Assembly: GCA_016788705.1 (NCBI GenBank)
Contig: JAEUSQ010000027.1
Coordinates: 65,572-129,571, forward strand
Reading direction: 5' to 3'
DNA: 64,000 bases
Source: Bacteroidetes Order II. bacterium
Lineage (GTDB): Bacteria; Bacteroidota; Rhodothermia; Rhodothermales; UBA2364
Part shown: positions 36,442 through 43,355 of the stretch, in pieces
How the letters are laid out: each line of letters opens with the position of its first letter
How positions within the stretch are numbered: the first letter of the stretch is position 1
The notes under the pieces: generated by a model
What the model was told of the DNA's origin: nothing
The model's input: the letters and a program-made list of their open reading frames with translations, nothing else
Databases searched by the model: none
Position numbers and translations under genes: made by a program

Positions 36442-36996
36442 TTACAATTGATCTGCGGCCGATTCTTTCCATGCGCCTGTCGCGGCCGTCGGGATGGGCG
36501 TCATCTGTTGCCAGGATTGCGTCATGATTTGTGTGCGGGTAAATTTCTTCGCCGGTTTTACGGTATAGTCATTTACGGTTTCGGTCAGTTCTTTTGTGTC
36601 ATTGGGAAACGAAAGGGTATGTGTTTTTTGCACGTTCCCCTTGCCGTCTTTCAAGGTATAGGTTACCTCGTGGTGGTACTCGCTTTGGGCGGTTTCTACC
36701 GTCATGGTGGCATCGTCTTTGGCGTAGGTAACGGTTTCCATCACGGTATCACCTTCCGAGTCGTTTATTTTCGCGGGTGTGCTTTTCCACGTCGCCAGAT
36801 CGAAGTTCCCAAAATGCTCGAAGTTGATTTGCGGACTATTAAAAGGCGGGGGGGTGGTTTCCGGAGCTGGTTTGGACGTTTCGGCATCGGGTGGCGCCGG
36901 GGCTGGTTTTTCACCACCGCCACACGCGGAAAACAGGAGCGTACCCAGTAAAACAAGCACGGTATTGAGGCGTAAAGCCGTAAACATGGATTGCAT
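36442..36996 (-). CDS. Lipoprotein of unknown function with Pro/Ala-rich linker
   Basis: About 184 residues from ATG 36996 (ATG 36987 is equally possible). The leader LVLLGTLLFSACGGGEKPAP has the lipobox FSAC. A Pro/Ala/Thr linker follows, then FEHFGNFDLATWKSTPAKIN and a beta-rich domain (TVMETVTYAKDDATMTVET, EVTYTLKDGKGNVQKTHT). It ends QIMTQSWQQMTPIPTAATGAW plus nine residues. I do not recognise the family. The same C-terminal wording (DQSWQQVKPLLTSTVGTWQE) is found in a remnant at 38004-38129, so this gene too has been duplicated. It belongs to the leftward cluster behind the LytTR-type site at 38210. Confidence 0.6.
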   Translation of the reverse strand: MQSMFTALRLNTVLVLLGTLLFSACGGGEKPAPAPPDAETSKPAPETTPPPFNSPQINFEHFGNFDLATWKSTPAKINDSEGDTVMETVTYAKDDATMTVETAQSEYHHEVTYTLKDGKGNVQKTHTLSFPNDTKELTETVNDYTVKPAKKFTRTQIMTQSWQQMTPIPTAATGAWKESAADQL

Positions 36997-37086
36997 AAAG
37001 AATGTAGGTTTGGGGTTAATACTCAAAAAGACGGCAGGCCCATGATGGTCTCAACACAAGCCTGCCGCAGAATAAAGCCGGATGGT

Positions 37087-37470
37087 TTACATGATGTCTA
37101 AATAAAGCGTCATTGTGATGGGCTTCCGGGTGGTGTTCTTCACCTTCAGCTTGTGGTTTCCGGTGTCCTGAATTTCGTATTCGTTAGGCTCTTTCGGACC
37201 GCCGCTCCAAGTAACATTGGTGGTACCGGGAGGAACCAGCGAGGCCACAATATCGCTATCCTTAAAGTCGTAGCCAACGGTAAAGCCCATCGTTTGACCT
37301 TTTCTTGCATTGATTACAAAGGTAATAGAACCGTTGGCTGGAATGGTACGTGTTAACATTGCGTCCGAAGCACCCCTTGCAAATTTGACCGTTTCAGTTT
37401 TGTTGGTTTGTGCAAATGCAAATCCAGCAAAGAGGAATAATACCGCCAGAATTGAATTGACTTTTTTCAT
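37087..37470 (-). CDS. Small exported PliG-like protein (paralogue 2)
   Basis: 127 residues. A signal peptide (MKKVNSILAVLFLFAGFAFA) is followed directly by one beta-rich domain: VKFARGASDAMLTRTIPANG, FVINARKGQTMGFTV, then WSGGPKEPNEYEIQDTGNHK with LKVKNTTRKPITMTLYLDI. The order of motifs (VxFxKGxSS..., A+KGQ..., xSGxYxLxV..., final strand) and the size match PliG, the periplasmic g-type lysozyme inhibitor of enterobacteria, as I remember it. The SGxY position is altered to TGNH here. It has a decayed copy at 35635-35808. A single PPC-type domain is the alternative. It should be periplasmic, lacking a lipobox. Confidence 0.62.
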   Translation of the reverse strand: MKKVNSILAVLFLFAGFAFAQTNKTETVKFARGASDAMLTRTIPANGSITFVINARKGQTMGFTVGYDFKDSDIVASLVPPGTTNVTWSGGPKEPNEYEIQDTGNHKLKVKNTTRKPITMTLYLDIM

Positions 37471-37536
37471 TGTCTTAGCCTTTTAATGGTTTGGTTAATT
37501 TAAACGTGGTTGCTTTATTTTTGGAAGGGCTTATGG

Positions 37537-37920
37537 TTAATAATGTTTACCATTCCCTGCAAAAAATCTAATATTAAAGGTTTTTTTACTATTTCCAGTA
37601 TTTGAGACTCTAATCAGGTATTTTCCAGAGTCATTGGCTAAAACCCGTAAGCCACCGGGTTCTGTTTCATGGTCAGAGGCCATGCTGGGATTTTGTAACG
37701 TAATGGCGATATTTTCGGATTGACTGCCAAGTGCAGAAACAATGATCGCTTGCCCACCTCGCACCTCAATCGAGTAGGTTTTAGAAGCATTTTTAGACAA
37801 AGTTACTGCAATGGTTTTTTCACTTTTTCCTTTACCAAATTTCACCACTTCTTGGGCGTACACATGGGAAAAGGATACAGTGAATCCTAAAAAAAACAAA
37901 ACGATGAATAACTTTTTCAT
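37537..37920 (-). CDS. Small exported PliG-like protein (paralogue 3)
   Basis: 127 residues from ATG 37920 (MKKLFIVLFFLGFTVSFSHVYAQ); the longer frame back to 37974 would bury the signal peptide. The mature domain reads VVKFGKGKSEKTIAVTLSKN, YSIEVRGGQAIIVSALG, then LANDSGKYLIRVSNTGNSKK and FNIRFF. The DSGKYLIRV stretch keeps an SGxY motif like those of periplasmic lysozyme inhibitors, making this the most PliG-like of the three. It is the first intact gene reading leftward from the regulatory site at 38173-38238. Confidence 0.62.
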   Translation of the reverse strand: MKKLFIVLFFLGFTVSFSHVYAQEVVKFGKGKSEKTIAVTLSKNASKTYSIEVRGGQAIIVSALGSQSENIAITLQNPSMASDHETEPGGLRVLANDSGKYLIRVSNTGNSKKTFNIRFFAGNGKHY

Positions 37921-38003
37921 AACGACTATATTAATTGTGAAAGATGATTTTCTGTTTAAGGTCCGTAAAAACATTAATGATCTGTATCACCATATTGGTC
38001 GGT

Positions 38004-38129
38004 TTAGCCTTCTTGCCAAGTACCCACTGTGGAAGTGAGTAAAGGCTTTACTTGCTGCCAAGATTGATCCATGTTTAATGAACCCACTTTGGATGATAAG
38101 TTGCCTAATTTATGGAATAGTATTACCTT
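38004..38129 (-). pseudogene. Remnant of a lipoprotein gene related to 36442-36996
   Basis: The minus-strand frame ending at the TAA 38006-38004 reads LNMDQSWQQVKPLLTSTVGT then WQEG. The intact gene ends QIMTQSWQQMTPIPTAATGAW. Seven of about ten core positions agree and the distance to the end of the protein is similar. Upstream, the frame closes at a stop near 38130 and no leader is present, so only the 3' tail survives. It lies between the regulatory site at 38210 and the first intact gene of the cluster. Confidence 0.4.
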
Positions 38130-38172
38130 TTATTATGTGGTATTTCACTAAAACACCACATCTAAAGCTTTT

Positions 38173-38238
38173 AGAAAATAGCCCGTTTAAAATCTAAATG
38201 CAAAAAACAGGGACGAAACCTTAGTTTGGTGGGACGAA
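38173..38238 (-). promoter_or_regulatory. LytTR-type direct-repeat operator and promoter facing the small-protein cluster (site 1)
   Basis: GGGACGAA occurs at 38210-38217 and 38231-38238, repeat starts 21 bp apart. Read on the minus strand this is TTCGTCCC-N13-TTCGTCCC. Five bases further on is TTTG (38204-38201), then exactly 20 bases, then TATTTTCT (38180-38173), close to the Bacteroidota promoter. Transcription would run left into the small exported-protein genes. Confidence 0.7.
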
Positions 38239-38383
38239 CAGGCATACACACACTTATCACACATCTTTCTAGTCATCTCAGACTGCCAAAGACCGAACAC
38301 AACATTAATTACGGCATCTAAATCACTTAAAATCAAGCATTCTACCTATCTTAGACCCATTCAACGGCAGAGACTTGTACAAA

Positions 38384-38412
38384 TTCGTCCCACGAAAAGG
38401 TGGTTTCGTCCC
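38384..38412 (+). promoter_or_regulatory. LytTR-type direct-repeat operator upstream of the LytTR regulator gene (site 2)
   Basis: TTCGTCCC at 38384-38391 and 38405-38412, again with repeat starts 21 bp apart, reading toward the regulator gene whose ATG is 125 bp downstream. A TTTG lies at 38424-38427, but the following -7 element (TATGCATT at 38445) is weaker and closer than at sites 1 and 3. This suggests autoregulation. Confidence 0.68.
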
Positions 38413-38536
38413 AACCCACTTGCTTGCTTTGACACATTTCTGTATCATTATGCATTGGCAAACAGATGATGAAAGCCCCCATGGTTTGCCGTATCCAATC
38501 TATCTCCTGAAGTTAAATTTTGAGGTTTTGTCAAAT

Positions 38537-39289
38537 ATGATAGAAAAAAAACGAATACTTATCGTTGAAGATGAATTCATTACCATGGATATGCTTAGAG
38601 ATATTCTTGAATCCGCTGGATATGAAATCTCTGGGGATGCCATGCGTGCATCGGAAGCAATTGATGTACTGGAACGATTCGAAACCGATATTGTGGTGTT
38701 GGATATTAACCTAAAAGGGGATAAAGATGGCATTTGGCTGGCGGAGCAAATTCGTAAACATTACCACATTCCATTTATCTTTTTAACGGCATACAGCGAC
38801 CATATCACAGTGGACCGAGCATCCAACACCAATCCCTACGGTTATTTGGTAAAACCCTTTACAAAGGCAGATGTATTTTCTGCTTTAGAAGTGGCACTAA
38901 AGAACTATCAAAAGGAAATAAGTCCATTAGAGATCACAACTTACGACAAAACAGTTCACGGCTCTCTATTAATTAGCCAACATATTTTCATTAAAGATAA
39001 TTTTTCTTATAAAAGAGTTAAAATATCTGACATTCTTTATATACAATCTTACAAGAATTATCTAGAAATTTATACCCTAAATAGACAAATAATGGCCAGA
39101 ACCACCTTACAAAAGATGATGGATATGCTTCCAACAGAATTTTTCATTCAGGTTCATCGTTCTTTTATTGTAAATATACGTTTTGTTGAAGAAATAAATC
39201 CAAATATAATTACTATCAAAGATCACTTAATTCCCCTAAGTAAAAGTTTTAGAGATCGCTTTATAGATCATTTTAAATTCTTTGAATAG
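38537..39289 (+). CDS. LytTR-family response regulator
   Basis: 250 residues from ATG 38537 (MIEKKRILIVEDEF); the frame stays open to 38375 but that part is non-coding in character and contains site 2. The receiver has the acidic pair (VEDEF), acceptor Asp56 (IVVLDINLKGDKDG), switch Thr (PFIFLTAY) and Lys (YGYLVKPFTKADV). The LytTR DNA-binding domain (about 145-248) has ISDILYIQSYKNYLEIYT, TLQKMMDMLPTEFFIQVHRS and FIVNIRFVEEI. LytTR dimers bind pairs of short direct repeats about two turns apart, which is what sites 1-3 are. It is probably phosphorylated by a HisKA_2 kinase such as that at 31595, and is the likely regulator of both flanking clusters. Confidence 0.92.
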   Translation: MIEKKRILIVEDEFITMDMLRDILESAGYEISGDAMRASEAIDVLERFETDIVVLDINLKGDKDGIWLAEQIRKHYHIPFIFLTAYSDHITVDRASNTNPYGYLVKPFTKADVFSALEVALKNYQKEISPLEITTYDKTVHGSLLISQHIFIKDNFSYKRVKISDILYIQSYKNYLEIYTLNRQIMARTTLQKMMDMLPTEFFIQVHRSFIVNIRFVEEINPNIITIKDHLIPLSKSFRDRFIDHFKFFE

Positions 39290-39323
39290 TTATGTTCATC
39301 TATTCTATTATGAAGTTAATAAA

Positions 39324-41261
39324 TTATTTTACAACATCTATTCCATTGCCTTTTAAGTGAATTATGCGACGATTTAAGACCAGATTATCCAGCGTTAGTC
39401 GTAAAAGATAAACGGCAGCTGGTAAGGAGTCAGCGGGGATCCATTGCCACTCATGAAGTCCTTCTGGGCAAATTTCTTCGGTTATTTTTGCTACTTTAGA
39501 ACCATTCAGGTCATAAACCTCCAAAAGAACTGGAGATGCATTTTCAAGATTGACTTGGATTGTTTTTATCCTTGAAGAAGGATTGGGAAAAACATAAAGA
39601 AGCGTAGATTTCTTAGTAGGAGTAGGCTGATCAGCCAAGTTATTGACCACAACATCTGGAGATTTTTTTCGATTTATCATGAGCATCACTTCTCCCGCAG
39701 ACAATATTCCTTGCGTAGTTCCGCCGTGTTCCAATCGAACAACTTGTTGCATTCCTTTTTCCAAGTAAACAGACCCAATTTTTTGCCAACCATTCTTTTG
39801 GGCATCGGTTTGGTTGACTAAGGCACCCGTCTCACCCGTTTTTCCAAACACTTGATACCGTGCGTGGGTGGTTTGCGTGACATCGGCAGATTGATGGGCA
39901 TACACATCGAACCATGCAGAGAATGGAACGAGAAAGGAATAGGCCATCTGTGCGTTTACTTCCTCACTTCCCCAAAGGGTTGTGTTTTTGAAACCTGTTT
40001 TGGGCAAAGCACTCCATGTGCCGCTTATTGGCGTTTTGAAGGCACTAAAAGTAGCAGGCGGACGAAATGCGCCTCCTTTTCGCCCCGGAACAAATGCTGG
40101 CTTGGCATAGGCGGTCTCTTTCAACAGATTGCCGAGCGCATTGTTCTGGGCGCGGAATCCTTCATAAAAGAAATAGACCTCGCCCAGAACTCCTTTTGCC
40201 CGGTTGGTTTCGATGAGCTTAGAAAGATAGTCTGCCGAAATAAGATATGACCCCACTTTCATCAAAACTCCTGCATAATATCCAGAAGAAGATGTGGTAT
40301 TATAAGATAAAGACAGATTCAATTCTTTTGTATAATCATTGAAATTGTAGCGATAAAGTTGGGGAATCACCTCGTCGGCAAGACCATCCTTCATCCAAGT
40401 TGGGGAATCTTGTAAGTACTCGGCATATGCCCACGGATACAAACTAGGGCTTGCTGCTACGGTAAGGTGGGTTCCGTGTTTTTTTACGACCTCTCGGACG
40501 CTCCTGAACCACTCGTTTAACTTGTCTGCACGCCACCGCACCCATGCGGGGTCTTTGGGGTCATCGGGGGGATTTGCGCCACCGTGTTCTTTTTGATAAA
40601 GCGCTACAGTATAAGGCTCGTAACCACCTTCATAGGGCATAGCCGGAATTCGGTCGGAGTATTCGATACCGTCCACGTCATAATTCACCACCACCTCTTC
40701 GGTCATTTCTCGGATCAAGGCTTGCGGCCCCGGATGGATATTACTCATCCAGTCGAAGCCATTTTTTACAACCAATTTTCCAGTTTTATCGCGAAGTGCC
40801 CAATCCGGATATTTCTGAAGGATATGACCGCCATTCTGCGAATATGACGTAGAAAAGCCCATTTCGAACCAAGGCAGAACCTCCATTCCATTCCGGTGTG
40901 CCTCGATTACAATCCGTTCTAAGGCATCTCGTCCGGCAAAGCGAGGATGGATAGCGGTGCCAAAATATCGCTCAAAGACGGCACTTGGGTACAGCGGAAA
41001 GTCCCCGTTGGCACCATTTGAGTTCCAGACAACGGGCACGACAGTATTAATCCCAACCGAGGCCAAAAAATCCATCGCTTCCGCAATCCGCGCATCCTCG
41101 AACATGACCTGGCTGTCCACATTGGTAATTTTGACTGCACGCAACTCGCTAATGGGTTGGGCCTTCAACGAACCATTTGCCATATTGCAAAGCACCACCA
41201 TAGAGAATACCCTTCCAATAGCGCATCGTATCCATTTTCGACAGATAAAGCCATTTAGCAT
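39324..41261 (-). CDS. Secreted GHL10-type glycosidase (YngK/DUF187-like) with T9SS sorting domain
   Basis: About 645 residues from ATG 41261, chosen because CAIGRVFSMVVLCNMANGSLKA behaves as a signal peptide; longer starts (to 41342) are possible. The catalytic-type barrel begins ELRAVKITNVDSQVMFEDAR, then SVGINTVVPVVW, AHRNGMEVLPWFEMGFS, YDVDGIEYSDRIPAMPYEGG and EWFRSVREVVKKHGTHLTVA: the glycosyl-hydrolase-like 10 family (PF02638), whose members act on glycan or peptidoglycan-related sugars. The last 90 residues (LLYVFPNPSSRIKTIQVNLE, AVYLLRLTLDN) are a T9SS sorting domain. It ends 34 bp from the convergent LytTR gene and is divergent from the giant-protein cluster, sharing the intergenic region with site 3. 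Confidence 0.85.
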   Translation of the reverse strand: MLNGFICRKWIRCAIGRVFSMVVLCNMANGSLKAQPISELRAVKITNVDSQVMFEDARIAEAMDFLASVGINTVVPVVWNSNGANGDFPLYPSAVFERYFGTAIHPRFAGRDALERIVIEAHRNGMEVLPWFEMGFSTSYSQNGGHILQKYPDWALRDKTGKLVVKNGFDWMSNIHPGPQALIREMTEEVVVNYDVDGIEYSDRIPAMPYEGGYEPYTVALYQKEHGGANPPDDPKDPAWVRWRADKLNEWFRSVREVVKKHGTHLTVAASPSLYPWAYAEYLQDSPTWMKDGLADEVIPQLYRYNFNDYTKELNLSLSYNTTSSSGYYAGVLMKVGSYLISADYLSKLIETNRAKGVLGEVYFFYEGFRAQNNALGNLLKETAYAKPAFVPGRKGGAFRPPATFSAFKTPISGTWSALPKTGFKNTTLWGSEEVNAQMAYSFLVPFSAWFDVYAHQSADVTQTTHARYQVFGKTGETGALVNQTDAQKNGWQKIGSVYLEKGMQQVVRLEHGGTTQGILSAGEVMLMINRKKSPDVVVNNLADQPTPTKKSTLLYVFPNPSSRIKTIQVNLENASPVLLEVYDLNGSKVAKITEEICPEGLHEWQWIPADSLPAAVYLLRLTLDNLVLNRRIIHLKGNGIDVVK

Positions 41262-41388
41262 GTTGAGCGTAACGGTATCTGATTTGCTTTTCGCGTAATC
41301 AATTGTTTCTATTATTCTGTATCCCTTCATAACTTTATACAAGATAAGGTATTAAGTGGCTTCGGCACCATAAAAAACACGGGGATCA

Positions 41389-41455
41389 TTCGTCCCTCCA
41401 AATGGGATATTCGTCCCAAATGTTTTGACATCATTGAAAAATTTCGATACCTTTC
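41389..41455 (+). promoter_or_regulatory. LytTR-type direct-repeat operator and promoter of the giant-protein cluster (site 3)
   Basis: TTCGTCCC at 41389-41396 and 41410-41417, repeat starts 21 bp apart. Six bases further on is TTTG (41424-41427), exactly 20 bases, then TACCTTTC (41448-41455), near the consensus TAnnTTTG. Geometry and orientation match site 1. The ATG of the first gene of the cluster is at 41616, leaving a leader of about 155 bp. The rest of the spacer 41262-41615 shows nothing else. Confidence 0.72.
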
Positions 41456-41615
41456 CTTATCGGCCCAAGTATTCAAGTCCCTACAATCTTCTTTTTTTGA
41501 ATGTTTGGCCACAAAAACATACCACGTCAGACATCTTTCTCGAAAAATTCTATAAGGCAAAAGAATCATACAATGGTTCCCATGCCTTGCCCTTTGATAT
41601 ATATATTAGATTGTT

Positions 41616-43328
41616 ATGAAAAGCAACCTCTTAGTCGTCCTATATGTGTGGGCGCTAGGGAGTATGGTGGTTTTGCACGCGCAAACCACACCCCCAACCT
41701 CTCAAAGTGGGGACAAACGACCCGCCTTGGTACGTATGTCTGGCTCACTGGGGCTGAACGGAGACTTTTTCCGAACCAGCCGCGCCCGCCAAACGGCTCC
41801 AGATTTACTGGGGCGTGTTTATTCGGACTTTACCCTGCATTTGGGCAAAGTACAACTCCAGTCCAATATCCTTTATTCCAGCGAACAAAACCGGTTCCAG
41901 GAATCCCTAAACCAATTAGGATTGCGGGGACGCTGGCGTGGTTTATCCTTTTCGGTGGGTGACCATTACCCCACCCTTTCTACATTTAGCCTAAACGGTA
42001 CAAAAGTAAAAGGGGCTTCTGCACAAATGGATCTTGGTGGTCTATTTATCTCCGGTAGCTGGGGGACGAACGGCGTTGGTAAACAGAAAGATTTGGAAAA
42101 TGGCGGGAAATATGAAGCCTACACCCAAGATGTCCGTGCTTTGAGAATTGGCCTTGGCAAGCCTGATGGAACCCATTTGCACGTGGTGGTTTTCTCGGCA
42201 AACGATGACAGCACATCCGTCAATGGCAGGTTACAAACCATAAAACCTCAACAGAACCTTAGTTTGTCCACCTCCACTTCCATCAAATTATTTAAAGGCG
42301 CTTTTCAATTAAATGGCGAGGCTACAGGCTCTGCCTTTAACCCAAATCAATTTGGTTCCAAAGTTGATATCACCACCTTTTCTAAAGAACAAGGTATTCC
42401 AGAATCGGCCACCAATTTCCTCAGTAAGTTTTTTTCCCCAACCTCAGGTACCGCACTCAGTTATGCCCTAAAAGGCGATACCCGCATTCGGTTGCCTTTT
42501 GGTGGGCTTAATGGTTCAGGGCGATATATCGCCCCCGGATTTAGTGCGCTGGGTGCACCGGGGTTGGTAAGCGATGTTTTCGACTGGAGTGCTGGAGCCA
42601 ATATTGGGTTGGCGAAAGGTAAAATCATTGCCAGTGGTCAATACAGCCGAAACCAGAACAACCTATCCGGGCTTTTGCTCAGCACCACCCAGCGGCACGT
42701 GTATTCGGCCAATCTCCAACTTCAACCAATCTCTTCGATAACATTGGTTGGTGGATTTCAGCGTATGGAAAGTAAAACCGAAGGAGAGATTCAGGCCGCA
42801 TACGAACAAATGTTTACCAGTTGGAACCTTAGCCCAACACTAACCATCACCCGACCCAATGGCCGCTTCCATAATGTATCTCTAAATTTCACCCTGAATG
42901 AATTTGGCGCCCCGGCACTACCTCAACAAGGTGCGGCCAATTTCCGCAATATTGGTGGGATGGCTTCCTTAAACAGTATGATTGGAAAGGGCTTGTCTTT
43001 GCTGGCATCCGGAACCTACATGAAGGATTCGTCTGCCTTTTCCAATGGAACGACGCAAGGCATCAATGCTGGCTTGGTTAAACCCTTGTTAAACAAGAAA
43101 TTACGTATCAGTCTATTGGGGAGTATCGACCGCAGCAATTTCCAAATGACCGGGGTCGAGAGCGCCACAGAGACCCTTCGTTTTGCAGGAAGACTCAACT
43201 CTACGTGGAACCTGACCCCTAAAGATGCTTTCCAATTTGGCTTTACAGGTACAAGGGTACAACTTTCCTCGCTTACGACTCCCGTTCGGGAAATTCGGAG
43301 CAATGCCGCCTATACCCGCACGTTTTAA
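41616..43328 (+). CDS. Predicted outer-membrane beta-barrel-type protein, first gene of the giant-protein cluster
   Basis: 570 residues with a signal peptide (MKSNLLVVLYVWALGSMVVLHA). The mature protein is made of short alternating strands with Gly/aromatic turns (LGRVYSDFTLHLGKVQLQSN, GGLFISGSWGTNG, LSLSTSTSIKLFKGAFQLNG, IGLAKGKIIASGQYSRNQNN) and ends with strands LRFAGRLNSTWNLTPKDAFQ and AAYTRTF, with an aromatic C-terminus as in outer-membrane barrels. I do not recognise a named family. It lies 27 bp before the 3710-residue gene and probably provides its outer-membrane anchor or export partner; this is inference from context. Its promoter carries LytTR-type site 3. Confidence 0.65.
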   Translation: MKSNLLVVLYVWALGSMVVLHAQTTPPTSQSGDKRPALVRMSGSLGLNGDFFRTSRARQTAPDLLGRVYSDFTLHLGKVQLQSNILYSSEQNRFQESLNQLGLRGRWRGLSFSVGDHYPTLSTFSLNGTKVKGASAQMDLGGLFISGSWGTNGVGKQKDLENGGKYEAYTQDVRALRIGLGKPDGTHLHVVVFSANDDSTSVNGRLQTIKPQQNLSLSTSTSIKLFKGAFQLNGEATGSAFNPNQFGSKVDITTFSKEQGIPESATNFLSKFFSPTSGTALSYALKGDTRIRLPFGGLNGSGRYIAPGFSALGAPGLVSDVFDWSAGANIGLAKGKIIASGQYSRNQNNLSGLLLSTTQRHVYSANLQLQPISSITLVGGFQRMESKTEGEIQAAYEQMFTSWNLSPTLTITRPNGRFHNVSLNFTLNEFGAPALPQQGAANFRNIGGMASLNSMIGKGLSLLASGTYMKDSSAFSNGTTQGINAGLVKPLLNKKLRISLLGSIDRSNFQMTGVESATETLRFAGRLNSTWNLTPKDAFQFGFTGTRVQLSSLTTPVREIRSNAAYTRTF

Positions 43329-43355
43329 AGATTAAGACTTAACCGCTCTTCAAAT

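Noticed and set aside
38375-38536. Extended start of the LytTR regulator (54 extra codons)
   Set aside because: The extension covers the LytTR-type site and promoter region, and MIEKKRILIVEDEF at 38537 is the normal start of a receiver domain.
42063-42070. Single GGGACGAA inside the barrel-protein gene (also one near 55240)
   Set aside because: Neither has a partner 21 bp away and both lie inside coding sequence, so they are taken as chance occurrences and not LytTR sites.
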